From Phellopilus nigrolimitatus (Eukaryota > Basidiomycota > Agaricomycetes > Hymenochaetales > Hymenochaetaceae), in assembly GCA_021029095.1 (NCBI GenBank), contig JAJOHG010000156.1, positions 1 to 59,355 of the forward strand: a DNA stretch of 59,355 nt, written 5' to 3'. Both the position numbers and the translations under genes were made by a program. The notes beneath the pieces were generated by a model. The model did not search any database. It worked only from the letters and a program-made list of their open reading frames with translations, and was not told the origin of the DNA. Shown here piece by piece: positions 41,461-52,509 of this stretch; positions within the stretch are counted from its first letter, which is position 1, and the number at the start of each line of letters is the position of its first letter.

Positions 41461-42097
41461 GGCCAATTGAGAGGTAAATTCAGTGGATGCCTTTGACAGC
41501 CCATTCTCATCTCCTTATATCTGATCATTGATTGGCATTTAGTCGCGACGGCTTCTCTTTAGACTGCCGTGCGCCGCGCACGAAGCTCCAAGCCGACTCG
41601 ACGCGCGTCAGCCGCTGAAGATAACTTCGTACCTGATGCTGGCGATATCGCAAGGCAAGGCAACCTTGACACCAAATTACTCGATTTGGACACAAATGAA
41701 TGATGAAGGTACCTTGCTTCGCCTCCCGGCATCACTTCCTGATGCGCCCAGGATGGTCATTAAATCATGGATCGTCTCTCTTCGAGCATCGTCCCCGATT
41801 TTTCTCCGGGTTTCAGTGATTTAAGGGGGTCGCGACAGCTTCCGCTCGGCGAAGGTACATGCGAAACTTACATGTAGTGTAAACCAGTAACCATCGGGTG
41901 ATCTGCTTGCTAGACCTTTTCTCAAGATACATTTGCCTAATGTGATAGTATATAAAGGCGGGAGGGGCGCGGAGGGCGCGGAGGAAGACCGTAAAGTAAA
42001 CAGAAGACCCGGTTTGCTTTGAGAATTCTGTTTCCTCAAGAAAAGAGAAGGTATAGCGCATACCGCACCAAGCAGCGCCTAACTACACACACATGTA
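41461..42097. other. Intergenic stretch upstream of the monooxygenase
   Basis: About 640 bp with short ORFs only. It should hold the promoter of the monooxygenase on the minus strand. Nothing specific was recognised. Confidence 0.4.
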
Positions 42098-42429
42098 CTT
42101 TCTTTGTGATGGTGAAAGGATGAAGGGGAAATTGGGCGACTTGTCTGGATCATTGGATGTGATATTGGTAGCAATACATGTGTATAACAGTTTATCTTTG
42201 TCAATTTTCTATTTTTGATTTGCACAGCCGAGTAACTACAAAGAAATCGGAAGAAAATGCGTTGCGGACATGAACGTCGAGAAGTAAAAGGGAGCTGAGA
42301 AGACAGGACGGGACACAGAAGGCGGGATAGGAAGCATGAAGACAGGACAGGAAGACAGGATATGAAACAGAACAATCCACGGTGCGTAGCAGGAGCAAGT
42401 CACAGAACAGCAGCAGGAAGGCCGCCGGA

Positions 42430-43587
42430 TCAATGTTCGACAGTAAACACAAGCTGCATTCCCGCACCCTCACCCTCCGTCTTACAACGCACTTTGCGCA
42501 TATCCTCAACGAGAAAATGCGCCCCGCACCCTTCTATCTTGCTGCGCTCGTGGCTGGTACACACGGCGATGACCGTCGCGCCGCTCGCGACGCCAGCGCG
42601 GATGCCGCTCGGAGAGTCCTCAAAGACGACGCAACGCTTTGCGTCGAAGCCGAGACAGGACGCGGCGAGGAGGAACGGATCTGGTGCGGGCTTGCCTGCC
42701 TTAAGCCGCTTGTCATCCGCGGTGATGGTCACCGGCGGTGGGGTGATGCCAACGCGGGTCATTGCGCCGTAGGCTGAGAAAAAGTCGGTCAGTTACACTG
42801 TAAAAAAAGAAAGGGAAGAGAGAAGATGGCATACCATATGTCTTCGCGCCGCTGGTGGCGACAGCGTAGCGGCCCTCAGGTATGCACTCGATCATGTTTT
42901 TCACACCGGGAAGGATGCGAATCGAGCGGTCGACGCTGTCGGCCTCCGTCTCCCACGCGGCCTCGATATCTGTGTCCGCCTGCTTTTCGTCCACGTGCCT
43001 GTCTTCGGTGGACTCGTCAAACACGGGAAGGACGGAATCCTCCGGGATGGCGGATGTGAGCATGTCGGAGAGGCGCGTCGCGAAGGAGGGGCGCCGTGCG
43101 CCGATAGATGGGTCGGTGGGGGAGGCGGGTGTGGAGGGCGAGCCGCTGCGCGAGAAGACGGATGTGGGCGAGAATGCCGGTGTCGACTCGCCCGAGTCCG
43201 AGCCGGCGCGCGCAGAGAAGCCTGCTGACGACTCTCCGGAGCTTCGGCGGCGCTCCGCGCGCTTCTTAAACGAGTCCGCGAAGTCGAGGATGGACCGCTC
43301 GAAGGCCTCGACGGCGGCGTCCATCTCGTGCGCTTTAATCTCCGGGCGGTAGAACGCAAGGTTGTCGATCGCGCGCTTGCCGTGCGTTGCGGCAATGACA
43401 GTTTCGGGGTCGAGGCCCAGGTCGACGGCGACGGCGCCCCAGGCGGCTTCGACAGCGGCAATGGAGTCTGTGAGCGTGCCGTCCTGCGAGGAAGAGGGCA
43501 TGTTAGTGGATCAGAGGGAGAGAGAGAGTGGCGGACACAGACCATGTCGAAGAGGACGGCGTCGGCGTGGAAGGTGGTCGATGGCAT
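42430..43587 (-). CDS. HAD phosphatase, GPP/DOG type, copy A
   Basis: Exons 43587-43543, 43483-42835 and 42773-42430 give 345 residues. Motif I is split by intron 1 (VLFDM, then DGTLTDS). Motif II lies at VATSGAKTY, the motif III Lys at KAGKPAPDPF and motif IV at VVFEDSPSGI. The GPP/DOG family removes phosphate from glycerol-3-phosphate or 2-deoxyglucose-6-phosphate, and the substrate here is not decided. Compared with yeast Gpp1 (about 250 residues) there is an extra Ser/Pro-rich segment of about 95 residues in the cap region, after ILDFADSF. The neighbour at 45267 is its tandem copy. Confidence 0.88.
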
Positions 43588-44084
43588 GATGGTTGATAAT
43601 GAGGCTGGAGAAGTGGGACGGGTAGGGACTTGGTAGTAGATGGCGGTTGAAAGTAGAGTTGTGATGAGGACTCGGGCAGACGGAAGCGCTCCTTTATACC
43701 CAGCTCGAGGGCGTGTTTTGTCATCGCACGAAAAGGGTCAAACAATTGCAATTGTTCAGGTAAGTATCTCGGAAGGCGGAGGATTCAGATGACGAGGAAA
43801 GGGAGCGGAAGCAACTGAGGTCTCAGTTAGCCGCTGCACTGCCACTGCCGCGGCCTGCACGTGACCGCGATGAGGTTTTGGAGGTCGGGAGGTATGAAGG
43901 GAGATGGACGTCGAGGGAAATAACATGAATAGAGGATTATGACTGGCAGAGTGGGGCCTGAGGGAAACTGGAAAGTAAATAGATGGCTCGCTTTGCTTTA
44001 AGGAGACAGCGTCCCGTCGGCTTGTATCTGTACGGGGAAATTTGTAGTGAACTTTGGCAGAGATGGAGACTGGCGAATTCGCAG

Positions 44085-44170
44085 GTGCGCCTCTGGGGTG
44101 GCCAAACTCGCCATCGAAGACGCGGATACCAGTCAGTGAGAAGGCGTGCCAGGCGACGGCGGGGGCGCCC
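44085..44170 (-). other. Short conserved reading frame upstream of HAD copy A
   Basis: The minus strand reads AWHAFSLTGIRVFDGEFG. The matching position of copy B (46985-47070) reads AWRAFSLANIRIFDGDFG. The changes look conservative, so this may be an exon of a small or truncated gene. The FSLxxIRxFDG pattern faintly recalls an amidohydrolase start. The evidence is weak. Confidence 0.3.
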
Positions 44171-44920
44171 TCGACCACGCAGATGACGGCATGCAGACGA
44201 CGGCACGCAGACGACGGCACGCAGAGCCAGAACTGCCGGAAGACTTGCGCAAGCATGGCAACATTGTTCCTACATCACCTCGATGTGATTTCTTGCACGA
44301 ATGCGGGCGGAGGGGTTGGCGTGCAGCGTCTCCCGCGCAAGAGCGAGCGTTGACGCATGACGCAGAGGCGGACTTGTCGCGACCCGTCAGACTCAACGAC
44401 CGGAGGCCGACGATGCATCGATGAGTGAACTCGGTGTGGACGCGCAGAGTCTGCAGCCGTTCCTGCTCTTCAATACGCCGTGTGCGTCGTTCTCGCCTTT
44501 TGAAACCAAGCAGGGATTTGTTGCGCATCCATGTTTCGCGTCCACCCGAAACAAGCGCTTAGGTTATGTAGCTGGGCGCACAGAAAAGTATCGAGCGAGT
44601 TATGTTCACGCCAGAGGAAGCAATCAATAATTTAGTGTTGAACGGCGAGTTAGAGAGTTGAAGCTGCTCGTGACGGTCTTCCTCTCACCGTGACCAACGA
44701 TGCGCAGCGCTGTCTCGTGCTTTATCCGACTTAGGCTCTTGGGATCGATATCTCTCTGAGAAGAAAGACTTCTTTGTCGACTTGAGGATTTGCCTGACGC
44801 GCCCAAACGAGGACGAAGTCGCTGTTTCCTCGAGGGACGAGAAGGCATGTCGTTCACGGAGTGCACACTTCTGCGAAGGACAGCGCGGCCTGACATGGCA
44901 TGACAACGCCTAGCGCCGCT

Positions 44921-47460
44921 TACTTTCGTTTGGATGGTGAAACGATGAAGGAAATATTGGGCTACTTGTCTGAGTTATTGGATGTGAGATTGGAACAACG
45001 AGGTAAGGATACATATGAATAACAGTTTATTTTTGTCAATTTTATATTTTTGATTTGCACGGCCGAGTAACTGAACAAAGAAATCGGAAGAAAATGCGTT
45101 GCGGACATGACCGTCGAGAAGTAAAAGGGAGCTGAGAAGACAGGACGGGACACAGAAGGCGCGATAGGAAGCATGAAGACAAGACAGGAAGACAGGATAG
45201 CAAACAAAACAATACACGGTGCGTAGCAGGAGCAAGTCACAGAACAGCAGCAGGAAGGCGACCGGGTCAATGCTCGACAGTAAACACAAGCTGCATTCCC
45301 GCACCCTCACCCTCCGTCTTACAGCGCACTTTGCGCATATCCTCAACGAGAAAATGCGCCCCGCACCCCTCGATCTTGCTGCGCTCGTGGCTGGTACACA
45401 CAGCGATGACCGTCGCACCGCTCGCGACACCCGCGCGGATCCCTGAAGGCGAGTCCTCAAAGACGACGCAGCGTTTTGCGTCGAAACCGAGGCATGATGC
45501 AGCGAGAAGGAACGGATCTGGTGCGGGCTTTCCTGCCTTTAAGCGCTTGTCGTCGGCGGTGATGGTTACGGGCGGCGGGGTAATGCCGACGCGCGTCATC
45601 GCGCCGTACGCTGTGGAGAAGACGGTCAGTTACACTGTGGGAAAAAAGTAGAGAAGGGACGACGAACCGTAGGTCTTAGCACCGCTGGTGGCGACGGCAT
45701 AGCGCCCGTCGGGTATGCACTCGATCATGTCCTTCACGCCAGGAAGGATGCAGATCGAGCGGTCGACGGCTTCGGCCTCCGTCTCCCACGCGGCCTCGAT
45801 GTCGGCGTCCGCCCGCTTCTCGTCGGTGGATTCGTCGAACACGGGATGGACCGAGTCCTCCGGGATGGCGGATGCGAGCATGTCTGAGAGGCGCGTTGCG
45901 AAGGAGGGGCGCTGTGCGTCAGTAGTGGGGTCGGTGGTGGAGGAGGGCGTGGATGTGGATGTGGAGAGCGAGCCGCTCTGCGAGGAGGCAGATGTGTCGG
46001 ATAGGGCCGGCGTCGACTCGCCCGAGTCCGAGCCGGCATGCTCAGAGAAGCCCTCCGAAGACTCTCCAGAGCGGCGGCGGCGCGCTGCGCGCTTCTGATA
46101 TGAGTCGGCGAAGTCGAGGATAGACTGCTCGAAGGCCTCGACGGCGGCGTCCATTTCGTGTGCTTTAATCTCCGGGCGGTAGAATGCAAGGTTGTCGATG
46201 GCGCGCTTCCCGTGCGTCGCGGCGATGACAGTTTCGGGGTCGAGACCGAGGTCAACGGCAACGGCTCCCCAAGCGGCCTCGACGGCGGCGATGGAGTCTG
46301 TGAGCGTGCCGTCCTGCAAAAAAGAGGGCATGTTAGTTAAAGGGAGAGAGAGAGGGAAAAGGAGGACGGACCATGTCAAAGAGCACGGCGTCAGCACGGA
46401 AGGTGGTTGATTGCATGATGGTAAGGGTGAATTTAGAGGGAGACGGGGACAGGTAGGGACTTGGTAGTAGATGGCGGTTGAAGGTAGAGTTGTGATGAGG
46501 TCTCGAGCAGCCAGCAGCGTTCCTTTATACGCAGCTCGAGGGTGTCTTTCGTCATTGTAGGAAAGCACCAAACAATTGCGATTCTTCAAGTAGGTGTCTC
46601 GGGAGGCGGATGCAGGGATTCAGATGACGAGAGGAGGGAGCGGAAGCAACGGAGGTCTCAGCAGCTGATCCGCCGCACTGCCACTGATCGGCACTGTCAA
46701 CGCATGCACGTGACTGTGATAATGTTCATTTCTCGGTTTTTGACAAAATGGGTAGGGACGGCGGCCGGGACATTTGAATGTGCGATGAACGTCGAGAGAA
46801 GTAACACAAGCAGAAAGGAAGGAAGAGCAAAGCGGGCACGCAGTAAGCCAGAAATGTGAATAGAAAACACCGTTTAGTTTGAGAAGACGGCACCCGCCGT
46901 TGCAAAGTGGGCTGGTGCAGGGGAAGTTGAACTGAACTCGGTCATAGTTGTGGAAACTGGAGTAGGCGCGTTCTGCCTGTGCGCTGCGCCTCTGGCGAAG
47001 CCGAAGTCGCCATCGAAGATGCGGATGTTTGCCAGCGAAAAGGCGCGCCAGGCGACGAAGAGGCGCCCTCGACCACGCAGACGACGGCACGCGGAGCTAA
47101 AGCCGCGGAAAGACTTGCAGAAGCATAGGGCGATGTCCGTGCAGCATCTCGAACCGATTCCGTGTGTAGGCGCGGTCAGAGGTCCGACGCGGGCGGGCGC
47201 CGACACATAATGCAGCGGCGGGCTTGCCGCGATCCATTCGTCTCAGCAGCCGGAAGCAGATGATGCATCAATGAGCCCCACGCAGAGCGTCGTCGGCAGC
47301 ATCGACGGAAACGCATGGAGACTGTAGCAGTTTCTGCTCTTCGACGCGAATCGTTCTCGCCTTCGAAAACAAGCACAGATGTGCTGTGCAACCAGTTTTC
47401 ACGGTCATGACAAACACGTCCAGGTTCTCAGTTTATGTAGCTGAGCGCACAGAAAGACGA
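44921..47460. repeat. Segmental duplication, copy B
   Basis: Homologous to 42098-44600, head to tail. The left edge aligns TGGATGGTGAAACGATGAAGG with the same phrase near 42107. The right edge aligns TTATGTAGCTGAGCGCACAG with the phrase near 44564. Confidence 0.85.
45267..46416 (-). CDS. HAD phosphatase, GPP/DOG type, copy B
   Basis: Exons 46416-46372, 46313-45668 and 45610-45267 give 344 residues. It carries the same motifs as copy A, again with motif I split by intron 1 and a Ser/Thr/Pro-rich insertion in the cap region. The last exon encodes the same protein sequence as copy A over more than 100 residues despite silent differences, which shows purifying selection or gene conversion. The insertion has diverged most. 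Intron 2 starts with GTTCGT, a weak donor. Both copies may be functional, and differences in flanks may give different regulation. Confidence 0.87.
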
Positions 47461-48061
47461 GAGCGCTGCTTGCAGTTGAGCATGGACAGTCACGGTGGGA
47501 CGCTGATGTTGCTCACAAACCAAAGTGAAGCAGGATGTGTATCGGTCGCGACGGATAGAATTTAGGGCCGGTCTCTTTCCGACTTCACTTCTTTGATCTA
47601 CATGTATTGACTTTACAAAGCGTTGCCTCTCCTCAGGCTGCTTGTTCCCCCGTGTCCGCGTCTGCCAGACCGACTGTACCGTATGAGAAAACTGCATCAT
47701 ACGATACACATGAAACGCGTTTAAGGACGACGATAAAAATAAAGACCCATTCAGTTTTCCTGCGCTGGACTTTCATCCCCTAACGACGCGGTCGACGGCC
47801 TGGAGGGTCATCGTATAGGTCCCAACAATATCGTTTTGCGTATTGTACGTATGACTCACTTGCTAAATCAACCCCCGATCTCAAAAAGCAAGTGCAACAC
47901 ATACATCGTCAAATTATACTATACATTGCGGGAGTCAATGCCAAGACAAGTCGAAGAAAAGAGAACTATGCTTTATTTTCACCGTTTCGCCACCTCGCCT
48001 TCATCCCTCATTTCTTCGCCGGTTTCTTCTTTTTTCTGAAATCCTCTGGAGCCGCCACGAC
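47461..48061. other. Intergenic stretch
   Basis: About 600 bp between the duplicated block and the gene at 48062. Only short ORFs without motifs are present. The part near 48000 is probably the 3' UTR of the minus-strand gene. Confidence 0.4.
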
Positions 48062-48987
48062 TTAGTCACCCAGAAGCTCCAAGAAACGCCTGCACGTTGT
48101 GACGAGCCTCCCGTACGATGTGATGGCCTCCCTGTACGTTATGACGAGATTGCGAATTGATTCGCGCAAACGCGCTACCCCGTCGTCGCCGAGAAACTCG
48201 GCGAGCGGCACGCGGCGGGCCAACCTGATAGCTTTCGTACGCGAGCGGGGTGGCCCAACCTGCGCCGTAGAGTCTGCCCCTTCGCGCGCGTCGGACTCGT
48301 TGCCCATGTCGGCCTCGCTACCATTGTCGGACTCGCTGCCCGCGCCGGTTTCACTACCCATGTCGGCTTCACTACCCACGGTGGCCTCGCTGCCCATGTC
48401 GGTCTCACTACCCATGTCAGCCTCATTCTCCGAATCGGCCTCGCTGCCCGCGTCGGCCTCGTTGCCCACGTCGACCTCGCTGCCCATGTCAGCCTCGTTG
48501 CTAGTTGTACGAACACGCGCCGCCTTGGCACACGCACGCGCCTCGTCCTCAGGCTCGCGTGAGGCGGAGCGCTTGCACGACGCGCTGCTCCCCATCTCCG
48601 GCCCCTCGCGCGCAGCCGCCTGTGTTCCCCAAGCCGAGCCCGGTCACCTACCTGCACCACAGAACTAAATAAAATAAAAGACTCGCCTTCAACGCCGGCT
48701 CAGCGGCGCACGGCAGGTTCGGCGCGTGCGCGCGCGCCACCGCGGCGTCCCAAACACGGCACTTATCGAGCGCCGCGCCCGCAGCCGTCTGTAACGAAGG
48801 TCAGCGTGAAGCCGACACGAAACAACGCGCATACGCTCACCACCACGCTGTTCGCGAGATCGGGGTCCGTCACTAGCTCGTCGCCGCCCGCCTCAGCGAG
48901 CACGGCGTCCAGGTCCTCAAAAACGCGATCGAAACGCGCTTTCAACGCCATTTTTTTCTCTTCCTGAAGCGCAGGCGGGGTGGACAT
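48062..48987 (-). CDS. Accessory-type gene with acidic repeats, unknown function
   Basis: Exons 48987-48841 (49 codons, MSTPPALQEEKKMALKAR start), 48788-48687 (34 codons) and 48619-48062 join in phase, about 268 residues. Intron 2 uses a GC donor (AAG/GCGAGT). The N-terminus (DELVTDPDLANSVV, then DKCRVWDAAVARAHAPNLPC) is shared with the gene at 59087. The middle is a SEADMGSE-type acidic repeat and the C-terminus is predicted helical. The layout matches the antisense gene at 23140-25085: a short M(S/A)xxPPA exon, a helical exon, then repeats and a helical end. The Cys cluster is lacking. I infer one multicopy family linked to mobile elements. Confidence 0.7.
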
Positions 48988-49213
48988 GGTAGTGGTAGGT
49001 GCAGAAGACGCCCTCTCTCAGCCCTCAAATGTTGTTTGCTCTATCTAGAGAACGCCTTACAATTGATTGCTACCATATATCATGCATGAATAAGGCAACA
49101 GTAGATATACCAGCTTCCTTATTTATATATGGTACCACTCAATCTGGAGGGAAGCTGTCACGCTTACGTGCCAGGCGGAGGAAGGCGCCGCTGCGCTGCC
49201 GCTGCCGCAGAAA
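48650..49213 (-). repeat. Dispersed inverted repeat, left copy
   Basis: The first two exons and about 230 bp of upstream sequence of the 48062-48987 gene are repeated in opposite orientation at 58180-59355. Shared marks include the GC-rich start GCGGCAGCGGCAGCGC, the foldback with TGGTAGCAAT and the leader TTGAGGGCTGAG. The right copy carries an extra 690 bp between foldback and leader. Confidence 0.88.
49072..49133. repeat. Foldback upstream of the accessory-type gene, left copy
   Basis: ACCATATAT with AATAAGG on one side pairs with CCTTATT and ATATATGGT on the other. A similar imperfect inverted repeat is kept at 58251-58324 despite changes. It could be a MITE-like insertion common to both copies, or a promoter element. 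Confidence 0.65.
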
Positions 49214-49424
49214 GTAAATATGGTATGTTATACGCGCTTGTCACGAGTCACGGCCTTCACACGTTCTATAAGCCGTGCAATTCAAACTAAAACCACCTTA
49301 CACATTATTGACGGTCTCGACTTTGTGCGCTCGTCCACCTGCTGAGTACACTTCCAATTCGCCACATTCATCTTACAAGTGAGTAGGCAAGTACTGTATT
49401 ATTTAGGTGCTCTTGCGTACACAT

Positions 49425-50093
49425 ATGTATCGACGATTCTCTACAGATATGTGGATGTTGGGCTATCACTTCAAATGGCGAACTGTCATGAACGTGGCGA
49501 AGGCCAACAACATCCATGTCAGCAGGCCGGAGCTTCTCTCAACAGCCGTCGAGAACTTCGTACATGACAAGTCGCGCGTCAACTTCTGGGTCACTTACGA
49601 TTGGGACCACAGACCGATCATCACCTTCCACGAACACGAGGATCAACGCGATCCGACCGGGGTAAGGTTCAATGAATGGCATGTTCTTCGTGTCGCACAG
49701 GCATTGAAGATGGACCGCGCGCCGCGGTGGTACACGGACGAGGAGGGTCTGGCTTATCAGGAAGCTGAGTCAAGCGATGATGACGAGATGAATTGGGGAT
49801 TGTCCAAGCGAAACGTTGAGGTCGAAAGTGACTCAGATGACGATTCCGAGGACGGCGGTTCTGAGAACGCCGATACCTTGGACGGAGATATCGAAAACGG
49901 TGATATCGAAAACGGCGATATCGAAAACAGCGATATCGAAAACAGCGATATCAAAGATGATGATCATGAGGATGAAAGATATGCGAACAGCGGACCGTAC
50001 GAGGACTCGGTCGGCTTCATGCGAAGACACGAAGATGAAGACAGTTTCGATCGACGGTCACTAAGAGACATATTTCTCGTCTCGCTGTATTGA
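49425..50093 (+). CDS. Hypothetical acidic protein with DIENG repeats
   Basis: About 222 residues from the ATG at 49425 (MYRRFSTDMWMLGYHFKWRT). The first part has aromatic residues and a possible small fold (VNFWVTYDWDHRPIITFHEH). The C-terminal half is acidic with five DIENG/S units. The frame is open from 49407 and follows an acceptor-like site, so an upstream exon is possible. No family is recognised. It may be a genuine lineage-specific gene or a decayed fragment. Confidence 0.45.
   Translation: MYRRFSTDMWMLGYHFKWRTVMNVAKANNIHVSRPELLSTAVENFVHDKSRVNFWVTYDWDHRPIITFHEHEDQRDPTGVRFNEWHVLRVAQALKMDRAPRWYTDEEGLAYQEAESSDDDEMNWGLSKRNVEVESDSDDDSEDGGSENADTLDGDIENGDIENGDIENSDIENSDIKDDDHEDERYANSGPYEDSVGFMRRHEDEDSFDRRSLRDIFLVSLY
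49884..49954 (+). repeat. 15-bp coding tandem repeat
   Basis: GATATCGAAAACGGC-type units repeat about five times in frame, encoding DIENG or DIENS. The units differ by single bases. Confidence 0.9.
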
Positions 50094-50804
50094 CCATATC
50101 GTCTGTGGAACATAAAACGAGAATCGTGGAATGCAGACGTTTTTTCACAAAGAAAAAACATCTGTATCAGAGCAAGAGGGTAAGCAATTCGAGAGAAGGC
50201 GACCAGCACAGGAAATACTGATCGTGGGGATTGAATAGGTCAGTCCCCGGTACCCCCCAAAGCATTTTACCTGGTCCTAGGTCCCGAAGAACGGACGACG
50301 GAAACAGCCACGCCGTAATAGCAAAACCTATACAGATCAAAGAAGATATGATCATTGTGCTGTGCAGGAAACCTTCGAAAACCTTGTACATACCACAACA
50401 ACCCCTGAAAAGACGCCGTTTGCCTATCATACTTGAGGCTTTTCGGCCCTGCCAATAGACTAACGTACTTGCGATCGAATGAATGTTTCGTTGCAAAATT
50501 CGTGTGCTGAGCTGGCTAGTGAACAATGAAAAGAGAGGCATCTCGGAAAAACAGCTATAAGAACATAAACGAGTCTTGCTTTCTCTTTCGTCGACTCGGA
50601 ACGTTTGCCATGTCATTGCAGACTTGAGGATGAAGACTCGGAGGATGGTGGCGAGCGTGGCCGAGCGCGGATCTGTGTTTTGTGATCGGAGCTTGGAAAA
50701 CGCGAGGCTGATGAACCTTAATCTAAGCGATATCGAATCAGTGAGCTTCATCAAACACACATGCTCAAGTATTCTCATGGATGGTACGAATCACTTAGAG
50801 CACC
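50094..50804. other. Stretch between two hypothetical genes
   Basis: A 203-codon minus-strand frame (50778-50167) contains a hydrophobic stretch but has no recognisable motif and no clear splice pattern. Otherwise no gene is seen. It should contain the promoter of the gene at 50805. Confidence 0.4.
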
Positions 50805-52046
50805 ATGCGGACTAGTACTCTCAGTGCTGAGGATCCTTTCTCTGGCCTGGACGACCTCGACTCCGTATACACCCTAGTCAGCACGTCCTCGCGCACTGCG
50901 TCCAATCTGCCTGGTGCTGGGCGGGTGCTTGGCAATCTCATCTCCAGCTTGGGCCGAACTCTAGAAAGGTTTTTCTCCCGATTTGCGGAAGGGATGGGGA
51001 TGGGTCCGCGTGCTGTGGCGAGGAAGATCGAGCTACACCATTCTTGTTGTGTGAGGGAGGAGTCGGCGAATAACAGCCATCCTCCTTCGGCGCGACAAGC
51101 GCGTAAGCTCCGTAAGGACTGTCAGAGACTCGTCGGATACCTACAGTTGAGCGCTGCACATCTCGCCTTAACTATCCTACAAAGAACTAAAGACGCGAAT
51201 CGACGTAGATCAGACGTCCTCTCTACGCAGTTCGAAGCGCTCGTCTACATCTCTTGCCTCTCCACGATGCACCTCTCCCTGCAGCAGACGTTCCGTGACT
51301 GCAACTCCGTCGCGACCCTGCGCGCGTTCTTTGCGCGGCTCGAGGCGGCGCGGTACACTGCGGCGACGCGCGAGGAGTTCGGCAGGCTTCTTGTGTCCGC
51401 GCGCCGCTGCATCGTCTGCGTGGACGACAACGAGATCAACCGTCTTTCAAGAGGCTTCCGGCAGAATATCTACACCGCCGGGTGGGTGCAGTACGTCGAG
51501 AAGCTCTCCGTGCGCGCTAAGAGCTGGTAGGCACACCACCCCCACCAATCTGATTTTGTCTTGAGTAAACTGACTATCGTCATTCATCCGCAGCGAGAAC
51601 GCCGACTACGCCTTCCTCGCCTGCACGTACCTGAACAACTGGCTGTTCGAGCTCGAGGGGCGCCGGCGCCCGTTCCCGGAGCGCAACACGCTCGAGATCG
51701 TCGCGGCGCTGGCGGCGGTGGTCGCGCGCATGCCGCGGCTGCTCGCGTGGCACGTCCTGGACGGCCTGTGCTGCAAGCTCCTCGAGTCGCGCGGGCCCTT
51801 CGCGTACGCCGGCCAGGGCGCAGCGCTCGAGGCGGCGCTTCAGAGGTGCGTGGGTCTGCCGCGTTTTTTTGGTGGGTTATCCTGCTGCGTATTGAATGGC
51901 TTTTGTTGATGTGTGCGCGCAGTGATGAAGCGAGGGAGTTGCTCCCCCTGGCTTCGCGCGTTGCGGATGCACACCGCCAGCAGCTGGGGCGGGCGAGATC
52001 TGCAGTCGAGCGCATTCTTCGGGCGCATGCGCCTTTCGCGATTTGA
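50805..52046 (+). CDS. Hypothetical helical protein, three exons
   Basis: Exons 50805-51526, 51594-51845 and 51923-52046 join in phase to 365 residues, with consensus introns. The sequence is rich in Leu, Arg and Ala, with predicted long helices (LVYISCLSTMHLSLQQTF, YLNNWLFELEGRR, LLAWHVLDGLCCKLLES). A Ser-rich N-terminus begins MRTSTLSAEDPFSGLDDLD. No catalytic motif, signal peptide or clear membrane segment is seen. Codon use is GC-rich towards the 3' end. The spliced frame makes it a real gene, but I do not recognise the family. Confidence 0.65.
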
Positions 52047-52499
52047 GACGCGGAGGAGTGGATAATCAAATTGTTTGGACTTGGACTTGAAAATGCGCTG
52101 ATTGTAACAGTAAATATTATTGTTTGTGTTGTAAGATAGGCTTAGGATCCGGGCGGTATGATACATGTACATGTACTTCCATACGACTTTTTTTTTTGGC
52201 TTATTTTTCGGACTTGTGGACGGCGGCTTGTAGCTCCGACAACTTTATCTTCGATATTTTAAGGGCGGATTTTTAAACTCAGCTGAGCGGAGCGAGAACG
52301 GTCGACTTTTGTCAATCTGACTCCGTATCCAGGGGGGTAAAGCCCCTTGAGCCGCATCCTCCTCCTCGATCTTCAGATACTTGTTGTCGGTAGCGTCTCT
52401 GCGGGTCGGTTTGTTTGTATATGCGGCACGGAGCTGCAGAGTGGCTGGCGTGTCTGGATGCATCGGCGCTGCGTGACTCGGACGCCATGGAGACTAGCA
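52047..52499. other. Intergenic stretch
   Basis: The 3' flank of the hypothetical gene and the left shoulder of the local duplication. No gene was recognised. Confidence 0.45.
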
Positions 52500-52509
52500 C
52501 GCAGACGGG

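Larger units (their letters stand above)
42098..44600. repeat. Segmental duplication, copy A
   Basis: This block aligns in the same orientation with 44921-47460. It covers the 3' flank, the HAD phosphatase gene and about 1 kb upstream. The coding part is most similar and the flanks have diverged with indels. The duplication therefore covers a gene with its regulatory region. Confidence 0.85.

Noticed and set aside
41621..41631. ATAACTTCGTA resembling a loxP arm
   Set aside because: Only 11 bases match one arm. There is no spacer or inverted second arm, so it is chance.
50167..50778. 203-codon minus-strand ORF with a hydrophobic segment
   Set aside because: There is no recognisable family, composition is intron/intergenic-like, and no splice sites or partner exons were found. 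Kept only as a note.
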